A stretch of 64,000 nt of DNA from Thermoanaerobacterium xylanolyticum LX-11 (GCF_000189775.2 NC_015555.1:1189001-1253000), one strand, 5' to 3'; positions 51,665-62,013 are shown, counted from the stretch's first letter. Numbers and translations: made by a program. Notes: generated by a model from the sequence alone, not told the origin.

Positions 51665-52456
51665 ATGAAATTGACAACGAGAGAAAAAATGCTAATAGGT
51701 GTATTGTTTATTGTCGCCTTCTTTGGTTTATATTATCAGTTTGTTTTGACAAAACAACTGGTGGTTATAAATAAATTAAGGCGTGATGTTATGAGTTTGC
51801 AGACAGAGGTGAATGATTACAATACATTAAGTGTAGATAAAATGAAAAACCGCTTATCAGAGATTGATAGTCAAATTGAAATATGCAATGAGGAACTTCC
51901 TGATTATGAAAATATTGAAGATTTTGTAGTTTTGCTTGATGATGCAATTACTAAAACTGGCGTAAATTTTGAGGAGTTGAATTTTAATTCAACTGATAAT
52001 CAATTACAGAGTCCTGAAAATCAAACAAATAATAACAAAATCAGCAAGACAAAATATGTAGAAATTCCTGTCAATATAAAAGTTGCAGGCGACTATTCAA
52101 AAATATCGAATTTTATTGAAGAAGTACAATCAATGCAAAGGCTTAACAATATAAAATCATTTGAGATAAGTAAAGACAATGAATCTAATAATTTGCTACT
52201 TAATATAGATATTGTGATATATTCTATGAGCAAAAAAGGCGGAAGTAATTTGAATCCACGTGAAGCAAGTGGGAAAAGTGATCCATTTAAATCATTAGTT
52301 GAAGTGAATAATGGAAATCAAAATACAAACGCCAATTCAAATAATCAGAATTCTTTGCAAGGAATTGATATAAACAAAATTATTTCAGATAGTATAAACA
52401 GTGCAATAAACAATGTTTCTAAAATTGCACCACCTACACCAACAAATAAGCAGTAA
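51665..52456 (+). CDS. pilO: Type IV pilus assembly protein PilO
   Basis: A 263-residue single-pass protein: [27 protein letters not shown] (anchor), coiled coil, ferredoxin-like domain (about 85-185), and a long Asn/Ser-rich tail ([15 protein letters not shown]) ending PPTPTNKQ. It pairs with PilN. No PilP or secretin gene follows, as expected for a monoderm. Confidence 0.9.
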   Translation: MKLTTREKMLIGVLFIVAFFGLYYQFVLTKQLVVINKLRRDVMSLQTEVNDYNTLSVDKMKNRLSEIDSQIEICNEELPDYENIEDFVVLLDDAITKTGVNFEELNFNSTDNQLQSPENQTNNNKISKTKYVEIPVNIKVAGDYSKISNFIEEVQSMQRLNNIKSFEISKDNESNNLLLNIDIVIYSMSKKGGSNLNPREASGKSDPFKSLVEVNNGNQNTNANSNNQNSLQGIDINKIISDSINSAINNVSKIAPPTPTNKQ

Positions 52457-52488
52457 GAAAGTTATGCGTATTGGAGGATAAAATTTTA

Positions 52489-53004
52489 ATGAAGAACATC
52501 GCATTAACCGGATTTATGGCTACAGGAAAGACAGTTGTTGGCAAAAGAGTTGCCGATATTTTAAGTTTTGGCTTTATTGATACTGACGATTTGATTGAAA
52601 AAATTTCAGGCATGAAGATTACGGAAATTTTCGATAAATACGGTGAAAAATATTTTAGGGGAATTGAAAAAATTGCTGTTGCAAGAGCTTCCAGACTAAA
52701 AAATCATGTTATATCAACAGGTGGTGGTGTTGTATTAAATCCTTCTAATATAGTGCAATTGAGGAAACATGGTGTAGTTATATGTTTAAAGGCGAATCCG
52801 GAGGTAATTTTAAGAAATATTGGTAATAATGATAAAAGGCCTATACTTGCTAACGGTGATGTGTATGAAAAGATAAAAGCTCTTTTAGCGGAAAGACAGC
52901 ACTATTATGAGTTTGCAGATTATACTATAGATGTTTCAGATATGTCTATAAATGATGTAGCTTTGACAGTAGTAGATGTATATTCGAAATTAAAAACAAG
53001 ATAA
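52489..53004 (+). CDS. aroK: Shikimate kinase
   Basis: Phosphorylates shikimate at the 3-OH. 171 residues. P-loop [13 protein letters not shown] (Ala variant of GxxxxGKS/T), DTDDLIE for Mg2+/shikimate, RGIEKIAV with the substrate Arg, STGGGVV, and the lid region [11 protein letters not shown] 52489 is near GGAGG; the frame start at 52471 lacks a good site. Confidence 0.95.
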   Translation: MKNIALTGFMATGKTVVGKRVADILSFGFIDTDDLIEKISGMKITEIFDKYGEKYFRGIEKIAVARASRLKNHVISTGGGVVLNPSNIVQLRKHGVVICLKANPEVILRNIGNNDKRPILANGDVYEKIKALLAERQHYYEFADYTIDVSDMSINDVALTVVDVYSKLKTR

Positions 53005-53024
53005 AAAGTCGAGGGCAGAGGAAT

Positions 53025-54119
53025 ATGAAAATTGTCGTGAAAATCGGAACAAGTACATTGACTTATGAAAATGGAAAGTTGAATTTAGAGATGATGGAAA
53101 AAATTGTACGACAAATATCTAATTTACAAAATAAAGGCGATAAAGTTGTTCTTGTGACATCTGGTGCCATTGGAGCTGGAATGGGCAAACTAAATATTTT
53201 GAAAAGACCTAAAACATTGCCGGAAAAACAATCATTGGCGGCAATTGGACAAGGATTGCTAATCGGACTGTATGAAAAATTTTTTAATGAATATGGGAAG
53301 ACTACAGCTCAGCTATTGCTTACAAGGGATGATTTTTCTATAAGAGAAAGGTATTTAAACATAAGCTATACATTATCAAATTTATTAAGGTACAATGTAG
53401 TCCCAATCATAAACGAAAATGATACTGTTACTGTAGATGAAATAAAAATAGGAGATAATGATACGCTATCAGCGCTTGTAGCAAGCATCATAGAAGCGGA
53501 TCTATTAATTATATTGACTGATATTGAGGGGCTATATGATAGAGACCCTAAAGTAGATGGAGCTAAGCTGATAGATGTGGTTCATGATTTTTCTGATGCG
53601 CTTTTTGAAATTGCTGGAGGTTCTGGTACAAATTTTGGCACGGGTGGTATGTATACAAAGATTCAAGCAGCAAAAATTTGTTACAACGCAGGTGTCCAAA
53701 TGGTAATTGCCAATGGCAAGCTTGATAATGTTTTAAATAAAATTGCAGCAGGTGAAAGAATAGGGACAGTTTTTATGCCTGCTAAAAATCCTATCAGCAA
53801 TAGAAAGGTTTGGATCGCATTTAATGCACAATTGTCAGGTAAGCTAATTATTGACGGTGGGGCAAGACAGGCCATACTTGAAAATGGAAAAAGTCTATTG
53901 CCAAGTGGTATTATATCAACTGATGGAGAATATTCTGTAGGGGATTGTGTGTCAATATATGATAAGGATGGAAAAGAGATTGCAAGAGGTTTGATTAATT
54001 ATACATCTGATGAAGTTAACAAAATAAAAGGTTTAAAATCGACCGATATAGACAAAGTTTTAGGATATAAAAATTACGATGAAGTCGTCCACAGAGACAA
54101 TTTAGTTGTCATAGTTTGA
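53025..54119 (+). CDS. proB: Glutamate 5-kinase
   Basis: First step of proline synthesis. 364 residues. Amino-acid kinase domain: VVKIGTSTLTYENGKLN, LVTSGAIGAGMGKL, INENDTVTVDEIKIGDNDTLSALVA, LTDIEGLYDRDP, GTGGMYTKIQAAKI. A C-terminal PUA domain (about 270-360) is present. ATG 53025. Followed by proA. Confidence 0.96.
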   Translation: MKIVVKIGTSTLTYENGKLNLEMMEKIVRQISNLQNKGDKVVLVTSGAIGAGMGKLNILKRPKTLPEKQSLAAIGQGLLIGLYEKFFNEYGKTTAQLLLTRDDFSIRERYLNISYTLSNLLRYNVVPIINENDTVTVDEIKIGDNDTLSALVASIIEADLLIILTDIEGLYDRDPKVDGAKLIDVVHDFSDALFEIAGGSGTNFGTGGMYTKIQAAKICYNAGVQMVIANGKLDNVLNKIAAGERIGTVFMPAKNPISNRKVWIAFNAQLSGKLIIDGGARQAILENGKSLLPSGIISTDGEYSVGDCVSIYDKDGKEIARGLINYTSDEVNKIKGLKSTDIDKVLGYKNYDEVVHRDNLVVIV

Positions 54120-54135
54120 CTTAATAGTGTATAAT
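54106..54135 (+). promoter_or_regulatory. Possible internal promoter for proA
   Basis: TTGTCA (54106-54111), 18-base spacer, TATAAT (54130-54135), at the proB 3' end. Confidence 0.5.
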
Positions 54136-54163
54136 AAGGTGTTGTGTAAGGAGGATTAGAAAT

Positions 54164-55408
54164 ATGGAAGTTGATTTAAAGGCCGATGTTGCCAAGAAGG
54201 CATCAAGAATACTTGCAATTCTTGATGAAAACATTAAAAATGAAGCGCTTAAAAATATGGCTTTGAAGCTTGTGGAAAATAAGCGCGAAATATTAGAAGC
54301 AAACGAAAAAGACGTCTCAATTGCAAAAACCAAGGGCGTAAAAGAATCATTAATTGATAGGCTTAAGTTAGACGAAAAGCGGATAGAAGGTATGGCAAAT
54401 GGACTTAGAGAGATAGCCATGTTACCAGATCCTGTTGGGGACATAGAAGAAATGTGGAAAAGGCCTAATGGTCTTCAAATCGGGAAAATGCGCTGTCCAA
54501 TTGGAGTTATAGGTATAATTTACGAATCTAGGCCAAATGTAACAGCCGATGCTGCAGGGTTATGTTTGAAATCGGGAAATGCAGTTATTTTAAAAGGTGG
54601 TAGTGATGCAATAAACTCCAATATAGCCATTGTTAATGTTATTTCAAGCGCTGCAGAAGAATGTGGTATTCCCAAAGGAGCTATTCAACTTATTGAGAAT
54701 ACAGACAGAGAAGAAGTAAATCGCATGATGAAATTAAATGGTAAGATAGATTTAATTATACCAAGGGGTGGTGCGAATCTAATACAAAATGTTATACAAA
54801 ATTCAACGGTACCTGTTATTGAAACTGGAGTGGGAAATTGTCACGTGTTTGTTGATTCACATGCTGATTTTGAAAAAGCTATCAATATCATTGTAAATGC
54901 TAAAACACAAAGACCTGGTGTATGTAATGCTATTGAGACAGTTCTTGTCCATAAAGATTTGGCGGAAAACTTTTTGCCCTCTATGGTGAATAAACTTACA
55001 TCTTTAGGTGTAGAAATACGAGGTTGTAGCATTACAAAATCCATCTGTCCAGATGTGAAAGAAGCGACTGAAGACGATTGGAAAACAGAATATTTAGATT
55101 TAATACTGGCTGTTAAAGTCGTAGAAAGTATTGATGAGGCTATTGACCACATAGCTAAGTATTCTTCAGGTCATTCTGAAAGTATTATTACAGAAAACTA
55201 TACAAATGCGATGAAATTTTTGAAATCAGTTGATTCAGCAGCGGTATATGTAAATGCATCTACAAGATTTACTGATGGTGGAGAGTTTGGATTTGGCGCT
55301 GAAATAGGCATTAGCACACAAAAAATGCATGCACGAGGTCCGATGGGGCTTAAAGAATTGACCACGTACAAATATGTAATTTTAGGAAATGGTCAGATAA
55401 GAGAATAA
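54164..55408 (+). CDS. proA: Glutamate-5-semialdehyde dehydrogenase
   Basis: NADPH-dependent reduction of gamma-glutamyl phosphate. 414 residues. Aldehyde-dehydrogenase fold: IGVIGIIYESRPNVTADAAGLCLKSGNA, LIIPRGGANLIQNV, ETGVGNCHVFVD, and the catalytic Cys in QRPGVCNAIETVLVH. ATG 54164 after AAGGAGG. Works directly with ProB. Confidence 0.97.
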   Translation: MEVDLKADVAKKASRILAILDENIKNEALKNMALKLVENKREILEANEKDVSIAKTKGVKESLIDRLKLDEKRIEGMANGLREIAMLPDPVGDIEEMWKRPNGLQIGKMRCPIGVIGIIYESRPNVTADAAGLCLKSGNAVILKGGSDAINSNIAIVNVISSAAEECGIPKGAIQLIENTDREEVNRMMKLNGKIDLIIPRGGANLIQNVIQNSTVPVIETGVGNCHVFVDSHADFEKAINIIVNAKTQRPGVCNAIETVLVHKDLAENFLPSMVNKLTSLGVEIRGCSITKSICPDVKEATEDDWKTEYLDLILAVKVVESIDEAIDHIAKYSSGHSESIITENYTNAMKFLKSVDSAAVYVNASTRFTDGGEFGFGAEIGISTQKMHARGPMGLKELTTYKYVILGNGQIRE

Positions 55409-55430
55409 ATTTTAAAGTGAGGTTTTTAAT

Positions 55431-55877
55431 ATGAAGAGAGTTCTTATTATACATGGGCCGAATTTGAATCTTACGGGTAGCAGAGAGATAAGCATTTACG
55501 GAGAGGTAAGTTTTGATGAAATAAACAATATAATTAAAAGAGAAGCTTCAAAGCTTGATTTGGCTGTTAAAATACAGCAGTCTAATAGCGAAGGTGAGAT
55601 CATAGATTTTATTCATTCTGCAAAGAATAATTTTGATGCTATAATAATAAATCCTGGTGCTTACTCACATTATAGCTATGCAATAATGGATGCAATAGGT
55701 GCCATAGATATACCAGTAATAGAGGTGCATCTTTCAAATATACAAAAGAGAGAAGACTTTCGACACGTTTCTGTGACTGCTACTAAATGTCTTGGGCAAA
55801 TATCAGGGTTTGGACCTTTTAGCTATGTTTTGGCTTTAAATGCGGTTAAGTTATTAGAAGATAATTTAAAGGAGTGA
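55431..55877 (+). CDS. aroQ: 3-dehydroquinate dehydratase, type II
   Basis: 148-residue dodecameric enzyme of the shikimate pathway. [20 protein letters not shown] holds the active-site loop Asn and Tyr; [17 protein letters not shown] and [17 protein letters not shown] hold the substrate-binding His and the mobile loop partner. ATG 55431 after TGAGGTTT. Confidence 0.96.
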   Translation: MKRVLIIHGPNLNLTGSREISIYGEVSFDEINNIIKREASKLDLAVKIQQSNSEGEIIDFIHSAKNNFDAIIINPGAYSHYSYAIMDAIGAIDIPVIEVHLSNIQKREDFRHVSVTATKCLGQISGFGPFSYVLALNAVKLLEDNLKE

Positions 55878-55881
55878 TATT

Positions 55882-56946
55882 TTGAAAAACAGATTAAATG
55901 AAGCGAAAAATTTGTTAGTTGAAAAGGGATTAGATGGTTTTTTGATTTTTAAACCTGTAAATGTAACATATTTGACTGGATTTACAGGTGACGATAGCGT
56001 TGCTATTGTAGGTCTCAATGAGTCTTATTTTATTACAGACTCAAGGTATACTGAGCAGGCTTCTTATGAAATTAAAGGATTTAAAATAGTTGAACACAAA
56101 TCGGATATTTTTGAAGCGATAAGAGATTGTATATCAAATATGGGTATTGACAAACTTGGATTTGAGGGAAACTACATAACTTTTGAACAGTACAATAAAT
56201 TGAAAGACATTTTACAAGTAGAGTTAAAACCTGAAAATGGCTTTGTGGAATCTTTAAGAGAGATAAAAGATGAGACAGAAATAGAAAATATCAAAAAGGC
56301 ACAGTATATTACAGATGAAACTTTTAAATACTTTCTGAGTTTTATAAAGCCTGGGATGAGAGAAAAAGATGTGGCTTTAGAAATGGAATATTACATGAAA
56401 AAGCTTGGAGCAGAAGAAAAGTCGTTTGACTTTATAGTTGCATCTGGCAAAAGGTCTTCGATGCCGCATGGAAAAGCTTCTGATAAAATCATCGAATATG
56501 GCGATTTTGTGACATTTGATTATGGGTGCAAGGTAAATGGATATTGTTCTGACATGACAAGAACTGTGGTCATCGGAAAAGCGAATGACAAGCAGCGAGA
56601 AATCTACAATGTAGTTTTAGAAGCGCAGATAAATGCGATCAATAATTTAAAAGCTGGCATGATAGAAAAAGATGGTGACTATCTTGCAAGAAAGGTAATC
56701 ATAGATAAAGGCTATGGTGATTATTTTGGTCATTCATTAGGCCATGGCGTAGGATTAGAGATACATGAAAATCCTTTTATGGGTCCCAAAAAGACGAATT
56801 TATTAAAAGCTGGAATGGTTGTTACAGTTGAACCAGGGATATATATTCCTAATTTCTCTGGCGTTAGAATAGAAGATATGGTATTATTAAAAGAGGATGG
56901 CGTTATAGATTTGACAAATTCGCCAAAGGAATTAATTGAAGTTTAA
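55882..56946 (+). CDS. Xaa-Pro peptidase (M24B)
   Basis: A 354-residue creatinase-fold metallopeptidase that removes residues before proline. N-terminal domain residues 1-125. The metal ligands are in FDYGCKVNGYCSDMTRT (two Asp), GHSLGHGVGLEIHE (His), VTVEPGIYIP (Glu) and VRIEDMVL (Glu). TTG 55882 after AAAGGAGTG. It commonly precedes efp in Firmicutes (YqhT-like). Confidence 0.94.
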   Translation: MKNRLNEAKNLLVEKGLDGFLIFKPVNVTYLTGFTGDDSVAIVGLNESYFITDSRYTEQASYEIKGFKIVEHKSDIFEAIRDCISNMGIDKLGFEGNYITFEQYNKLKDILQVELKPENGFVESLREIKDETEIENIKKAQYITDETFKYFLSFIKPGMREKDVALEMEYYMKKLGAEEKSFDFIVASGKRSSMPHGKASDKIIEYGDFVTFDYGCKVNGYCSDMTRTVVIGKANDKQREIYNVVLEAQINAINNLKAGMIEKDGDYLARKVIIDKGYGDYFGHSLGHGVGLEIHENPFMGPKKTNLLKAGMVVTVEPGIYIPNFSGVRIEDMVLLKEDGVIDLTNSPKELIEV

Positions 56947-56967
56947 CTAATGATGGAGGGATTTTAA

Positions 56968-57525
56968 TTGGTATCAGCAGGAGAATTCAGAAAAGGAATG
57001 ACTATTGACATTGATGGTCAAGTTTTTACGGTTGTGGACTTTCAACACGTAAAACCTGGAAAAGGAGCTGCCTTTGTTAGAACAAGGTTGAAAAACGTCA
57101 TAACAGGTGCTGTTGTAGAGAGAACTTTTAACCCCACTGAAAAAGTTGACGAGGCAGTCATAGAAAGAAAAGATATGCAGTATCTTTACAATGACGGCAA
57201 TCTATACTACTTCATGGATACTGAGACATATGAACAAATTCCTTTGAATTACGAAAAAGTCGAAGATGCCATGAAATTTTTAAAAGAGAATATGATAGCA
57301 ACAATAAAATTCTATAAAGGTGAGGCCTTTTCAGTAGAACCTCCTACTTTTGTAGAATTAGAAGTTGTTGAAACGGAACCTGGATTTAAAGGCGATACTG
57401 CAACAGGTGGTTCAAAACCTGCTAAAGTTGAAACAGGAGCTATCATTCAAGTTCCGCTGTTTGTAAATCAAGGCGATGTTATAAAGATTGATACGAGGAC
57501 ATCAGAGTATCTGGAAAGAGTATAG
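56968..57525 (+). CDS. efp: Elongation factor P
   Basis: A 185-residue tRNA-shaped factor that relieves stalling at polyproline. Three beta-barrel domains; the tip loop [17 protein letters not shown] carries the modifiable Lys. The C-terminal signature is [20 protein letters not shown] start at 56968 after GGAGGG. No EpmA/EpmB-type modifier is in the window. Confidence 0.97.
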   Translation: MVSAGEFRKGMTIDIDGQVFTVVDFQHVKPGKGAAFVRTRLKNVITGAVVERTFNPTEKVDEAVIERKDMQYLYNDGNLYYFMDTETYEQIPLNYEKVEDAMKFLKENMIATIKFYKGEAFSVEPPTFVELEVVETEPGFKGDTATGGSKPAKVETGAIIQVPLFVNQGDVIKIDTRTSEYLERV

Positions 57526-57570
57526 TTTTGCACATTTTAAAAAATAATAGTAAAGGAGGAGGTATGTAAA

Positions 57571-57969
57571 ATGGAGTACTTGTATGAGCGCATATCGTAT
57601 TTAAGAGGCTTAGTAGATGGGTTGGAAATTGATGAAAAATCAAAGGAAGGCAAAGTATTAATTGCCATCATTGATGCGCTGGAGGACTTTGCAGATGCTA
57701 TTAATGATCTTGAGGCCTCACAATCAGAACTTGATGATTATGTAGGTGCCATTGATGAAGATTTGTCAGAAGTAGAAGATGAAATATACGATGATGAATC
57801 TGATGATGAGTACGATTATGTTGAAGTTGAATGTCCCAACTGTCACATGCTGATGAGTGTAGAAGATGAGCTTTTAGACGATGAAGACGCGGAAATTGTC
57901 TGCCCTCATTGCAATGAGACAGTTAATGTAAAAGATGTAATAATATATGAAGATGATGACAAAGAATAG
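57571..57969 (+). CDS. CD1247-like zinc-ribbon protein
   Basis: A 132-residue acidic protein. The N-terminal helical domain YERISYLRGLVDGLEIDEKSKEGKVL matches the CD1247 N-terminal family of Clostridia. A highly acidic linker (DEIYDDESDDEYDY) leads to a C-terminal zinc ribbon, ECPNCHMLM and CPHCNETV. Function unknown; it is a conserved neighbour of efp and the spoIIIA operon. ATG 57571 after AAGGAGGAGG. Confidence 0.9.
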   Translation: MEYLYERISYLRGLVDGLEIDEKSKEGKVLIAIIDALEDFADAINDLEASQSELDDYVGAIDEDLSEVEDEIYDDESDDEYDYVEVECPNCHMLMSVEDELLDDEDAEIVCPHCNETVNVKDVIIYEDDDKE

Positions 57970-57991
57970 CTGTTAAAATCAAATAGCGCAA

Positions 57992-58027
57992 AATGCTCAC
58001 TAAATTATTTAGTGGGCATTTTTTTAT
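57992..58027 (+). terminator. Terminator before the spoIIIA operon
   Basis: 13-bp stem (57992-58004 with 58008-58020, one wobble), loop TTA, then TTTTTATT. Confidence 0.9.
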
Positions 58028-58056
58028 TCATAAATATTTATGCTTCTAAATATAAT
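58026..58056 (+). promoter_or_regulatory. Possible sigma-E promoter of spoIIIA
   Basis: TTCATAAAT near 58026-58034 and AATATAAT near 58049-58056 resemble sigma-E -35 and -10 elements. The match is loose; the call rests mainly on known control of spoIIIA. Confidence 0.45.
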
Positions 58057-58079
58057 TTTTGTAGAGAGGAGGACATGTA

Positions 58080-59084
58080 ATGATAAACAAAAGCAAAAAT
58101 TACGACGAGCTATTGTATTCTCTACCGTTGAATATCAGAAGCATAATTATCAAGTTAAGCGATCATTTGAAAGAAGGATTGGAGGAAATAAGGCTTAGAA
58201 TTGATAGACCGTTGACGGTTTATGCGAATAATCAAGAAAGGTTTTTATCTGCGGATGGAAATGTAGTTAATTCCCCAAATTTAGCGTATATAGTTACAAA
58301 TGAAGACTGCGATAAAGCATTGCAGCTTATCTCCAAATCATCCATATATGCTTTTGAGAATGAGCTGAGAAATGGATACATTACTATAAAAGGTGGATAT
58401 AGAGTAGGAATATGTGGTAAATGTGTCCTTGACGGTGAATCTGTAAAGACAATTGTAAATGTATCTGGCCTCAATTACAGAATAATGCGTCAATGTATTG
58501 GTTCTTCAGATGAAATAATGAGGTACATTGTAAAATATCCGGAAGTAGTGAATAATACGTTGATAATTTCGCCTCCGCAATGCGGCAAAACAACGCTTAT
58601 AAGAGATATAGCTCGCAATATTAGCAATGGAATGCCTGAATTGAATTTTCATGGAGAGAAAGTATCAATTGTAGATGAAAGATCAGAAATAGCTGCATGT
58701 TTTAAAGGCATTCCGCAAAACGATGTAGGATACCGAACGGACGTATTAGACTTATGTCCAAAACATATTGGCATTTTAATGATGATAAGATCTATGTCAC
58801 CAAAAGTTATAATAACTGACGAAATAGGTAAAGTTGAAGATATAGCATCTATTCACGAAGCACTTAATGCAGGAGTAAGCATAATTACGACAGTCCATGG
58901 AAATGACGTAGAAGATGTGGCGAGGAAAAAGTACATTGATGAAATGTTAAATAATAGAGAATTTGATAGGTATGTGATTTTAAGCCGTAAATTAGGAGCA
59001 GGCACTATAGAAGCCATTCTTGACAGAGATTTTAATGTGATTTTTAAAGGCCCTTATAGAAAGGAATGCAAGACAATATGCTGA
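58080..59084 (+). CDS. spoIIIAA: Stage III sporulation protein AA (ATPase)
   Basis: A 334-residue secretion-type ATPase of the mother cell-forespore channel. P-loop variant SPPQCGKTTLIRDIARN, Walker B VIITDEIGKVEDI, and a conserved TTVHGNDVED segment. The first gene of eight. ATG 58080 after GAGGAGGA. Its energy role in the feeding-tube complex parallels type II/IV secretion ATPases. Confidence 0.95.
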   Translation: MINKSKNYDELLYSLPLNIRSIIIKLSDHLKEGLEEIRLRIDRPLTVYANNQERFLSADGNVVNSPNLAYIVTNEDCDKALQLISKSSIYAFENELRNGYITIKGGYRVGICGKCVLDGESVKTIVNVSGLNYRIMRQCIGSSDEIMRYIVKYPEVVNNTLIISPPQCGKTTLIRDIARNISNGMPELNFHGEKVSIVDERSEIAACFKGIPQNDVGYRTDVLDLCPKHIGILMMIRSMSPKVIITDEIGKVEDIASIHEALNAGVSIITTVHGNDVEDVARKKYIDEMLNNREFDRYVILSRKLGAGTIEAILDRDFNVIFKGPYRKECKTIC

Positions 59085-59593
59085 AGATCGTTGGAATGGT
59101 TTTAGTTTTAATTTCCTCTGCTATGATAGGTTATATGAAATCACTTGAATATACATTAAGACGACAAACGTTAAGGTCTTTTTTATCCAGCCTAAATTTA
59201 CTCATAACTGAAATAACTTACAGCCAAGTAACATTGTCTGAAGCATTTGCCAAGTTATCTGAAACATCGGAATCAGGCGTAGGAAGATTTTTTTTATTAG
59301 TATCTCAAATTTTAAATTCTAATGAAGGGTATACGGCTGGTGAAGCGTGGGAAATTGCATTTAATAAGGTTGAGAACATAAATTTAAGTCAAGATGACAT
59401 AAAAATACTAAAATCGTTCGGCAAAGGCCTCGGGAATTCAGATATATATAATCAAGAAAAGAATTTTAAATTGACTTCCGAGTTATTAAAAAAACAGCTT
59501 ATTGATGCTGAGGAATCAAGCAGAAAAAATGAAAAATTGTATAAAAGCCTTGGCATATTGATAGGAATTGCTGTAGTTATCATATTTCTATAG
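59078..59593 (+). CDS. spoIIIAB: Stage III sporulation protein AB
   Basis: A 171-residue protein with a GspF/PilC-like helical domain between two membrane helices (about residues 2-22 and 153-171). ATG 59078 overlaps spoIIIAA by seven bases and follows AAGGAATG. Probable platform component paired with SpoIIIAA. Confidence 0.93.
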   Translation: MLKIVGMVLVLISSAMIGYMKSLEYTLRRQTLRSFLSSLNLLITEITYSQVTLSEAFAKLSETSESGVGRFFLLVSQILNSNEGYTAGEAWEIAFNKVENINLSQDDIKILKSFGKGLGNSDIYNQEKNFKLTSELLKKQLIDAEESSRKNEKLYKSLGILIGIAVVIIFL

Positions 59594-59608
59594 AGGGAGG
59601 TAGTGATT

Positions 59609-59806
59609 TTGAGTATAGATATAATTTTTAAGATTGCTGCAATCGGAATCTTAGTTACTGTTCTTAATCAGATTCTTATAAGGTCTGGGAGAGAGGAACA
59701 AGCCATGATGGTTACATTAGCAGGAGTAGTAGTTGTGTTAATGATGGTAATTACAATGATCAACAATCTATTTACTGCCGTAAAAACGATATTCCAGTTA
59801 TATTGA
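59609..59806 (+). CDS. spoIIIAC: Stage III sporulation protein AC
   Basis: A 65-residue two-helix membrane protein: IDIIFKIAAIGILVTVLNQIL and QAMMVTLAGVVVVLMMVITMI. TTG 59609 is chosen after GGGAGG; GTG 59603 is within reach of the ribosome site. Confidence 0.92.
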   Translation: MSIDIIFKIAAIGILVTVLNQILIRSGREEQAMMVTLAGVVVVLMMVITMINNLFTAVKTIFQLY

Positions 59807-59835
59807 ATATATTAGCAAACGAAAGGAAATCTTTT

Positions 59836-60222
59836 ATGGAAATCATTCAGATTGTAGCAATTGGTATCATATGTGTAATAATCCTTTCACTGTTTAGAGA
59901 GAATTTTGAAGATGTTGCGATCATAATAAGTTTATCCGCCAGCATACTTATATTTTTTATCATAGTTCCAAAAATCAGCAACATAATAACGGTTTTAAAT
60001 ACAATTGCAGACAAAAGCGGCATAAACAGCATCTACGTAAAAACAATTCTTAAAATAATAGGAGTTGCATATATTGCAGAATTAGGAGTTCAGATTTCTA
60101 ATGATGCAGATGAAAAAAATATAGCTACAAAGATCGAATTAGCAGGGAAAATAATAATCATTTTTTTATCTCTTCCAATTATTATAGCATTGGTGGACAC
60201 TATTGTCTCCATACTGCCTTGA
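59836..60222 (+). CDS. spoIIIAD: Stage III sporulation protein AD
   Basis: A 128-residue membrane protein with four helices. ATG 59836 follows GAAAGGA and gives the usual start MEIIQIVAIGIICVIILSL; the frame start at 59803 overlaps spoIIIAC and is less likely. Confidence 0.92.
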   Translation: MEIIQIVAIGIICVIILSLFRENFEDVAIIISLSASILIFFIIVPKISNIITVLNTIADKSGINSIYVKTILKIIGVAYIAELGVQISNDADEKNIATKIELAGKIIIIFLSLPIIIALVDTIVSILP

Positions 60223-60232
60223 GGTGATAAAC

Positions 60233-61396
60233 ATGAGAAAAGCTTTATGTTTAATTTTCATATTAATAACAATATCAATGCTTCCAATAAGGATTTACGC
60301 TGACACAAAAGACGATTTATACAGCCAAATAAGCAGTGCAGATACCAGTCAAATTGACTCATTGATCAAGGGAATAAATGAGAAGAATGGCAATGCGTTT
60401 CAAATAACAGACGTTAAAACATATTTGTACAATCTTTTAAATGGAAAGGAGACATTTAGCGTTAAAAACATTGTCAATGGTGTACTAAGTATTTTTTTTA
60501 ATGAAGTCAAAGCATCCGTTGAAATTTTAGTACAGCTTATCCTATTATCAATTATCGGTGCTGTACTAACTAATTTAGAAAATTCGTTTGAAAATGGAGG
60601 CATAAGTCAAGTAGCCCATATGGCTGTCTACATTGTATTAGTTATAGTTGCGATTAAAAGCTTTATGAGCGTTTTAAATATTGGAAAAGATGCGATAGAT
60701 AGTATGGTCAATTTTATGCAGGCAATACTGCCAGTTTTGATTACTATGTTGGCTTCGGTTGGTGCTTTTGTATCTGCTTCCTTTTTTCAGCCAGCATTGA
60801 TAATGATTGTTGAATTTACAGCCAAAGAAATAAGAGATATTATTCTTCCTGCAATTTTATTTATGACAGCAATTAGGATAATAAGTAGAATTTCTGATAA
60901 ATTTACTTTAAACAAACTCGCCGATTTATTTAAAACAATTTGTACAGCGTCAATTTCAATATTGCTAAGCATTTTTATAGGTGTTTTAACGATTCAAGGC
61001 ATTACATCATCTTTAGCGGATGGGGTAATTTCGCGAACAACTAAATACGCAGTAGGAACATTTCTGCCAGTTGTAGGCAGTATATTATCTGACAGCATAG
61101 ATACAATTATGAGTGCATCGCTTCTAATAAAGGGTGCAATAAGCACTTTTGGATTAATAGCCATAATCTTAATGGCTATAGTACCAATCATCAAAATATT
61201 TTCAGTAATGATTATATACAAACTTTCTGCCGCAGTTGTAGAACCAATTGCCGACAAAAAAATAGTTGATTTTTTGTCTGATATTTCAACATCTGTGGCA
61301 TATGTATTTGCTGCATTAGTATCTGTAACCGTAATGATGTTTTTAGCCATAACAGCCGTAATTAACGCATCAAGTATTAGTGTCATGATGAGATAG
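60233..61396 (+). CDS. spoIIIAE: Stage III sporulation protein AE
   Basis: A 387-residue polytopic membrane protein. A signal-like N-terminus (MRKALCLIFILITISMLPIRIYA) is followed by an extracytoplasmic segment and about seven helices. ATG 60233 follows TGAGGTGAT; the frame from 60203 lies in spoIIIAD. Channel component. Confidence 0.94.
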   Translation: MRKALCLIFILITISMLPIRIYADTKDDLYSQISSADTSQIDSLIKGINEKNGNAFQITDVKTYLYNLLNGKETFSVKNIVNGVLSIFFNEVKASVEILVQLILLSIIGAVLTNLENSFENGGISQVAHMAVYIVLVIVAIKSFMSVLNIGKDAIDSMVNFMQAILPVLITMLASVGAFVSASFFQPALIMIVEFTAKEIRDIILPAILFMTAIRIISRISDKFTLNKLADLFKTICTASISILLSIFIGVLTIQGITSSLADGVISRTTKYAVGTFLPVVGSILSDSIDTIMSASLLIKGAISTFGLIAIILMAIVPIIKIFSVMIIYKLSAAVVEPIADKKIVDFLSDISTSVAYVFAALVSVTVMMFLAITAVINASSISVMMR

Positions 61397-61417
61397 GTTA
61401 CAAAGGGGATGGATTTC

Positions 61418-61993
61418 TTGGATGAAGTAAAAAGTTGGATAATTCAAATAGCATATATTTCAATATTAGCTATAATATTTGAACTTTTGATACCATCATC
61501 AAGCATGAAAAAATACGTAAAGATAGTAATAGGTTTAACAATCATGATTGCGATCATAAATCCAGTATTAGGATTTATTAAAAGCGGTATTAATATAAAT
61601 AATGCCTTGGAAAAAGAGTATAACTATAATAATGTAGACATAAGTGGAATGACTAAACAAGCGGAGATAGAAAGGAATAAACTTATAGTCGATGAGTATA
61701 AAAAAAGGCTAAATGATCAGATAAAAGAGAGAATATTATCTATGGTAAGTGCTTCTGATGTAGAGGTGGAATCATCAATAATTGACAATTTAAATGATAA
61801 GAGCTTTGGATTAGTAAAAGAAATCAATATAACAATTTTTAATGACAAAAATGAAACATCAAACGGCAGCGGGAATATTTCAATTGAAGTGAGTAAAGCA
61901 AATGAAAAGACGAGTAAGATTGATAACATCAAAAACGATTTAAGTAAATTCTATAATGTACCATTAAAGAATATAACTATAGAGGAAAGATAA
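61418..61993 (+). CDS. spoIIIAF: Stage III sporulation protein AF
   Basis: A 191-residue protein with two N-terminal membrane helices around the family motif LLIPSSSMKKYVKIVIGL, then a soluble ring-forming domain. The TTG at 61418 is nine bases after AAAGGGG; the ATG at 61409 overlaps that site, so the start is uncertain by three codons. Confidence 0.92.
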   Translation: MDEVKSWIIQIAYISILAIIFELLIPSSSMKKYVKIVIGLTIMIAIINPVLGFIKSGININNALEKEYNYNNVDISGMTKQAEIERNKLIVDEYKKRLNDQIKERILSMVSASDVEVESSIIDNLNDKSFGLVKEINITIFNDKNETSNGSGNISIEVSKANEKTSKIDNIKNDLSKFYNVPLKNITIEER

Positions 61994-62013
61994 AATGAAA
62001 GGGGGATAAAATT

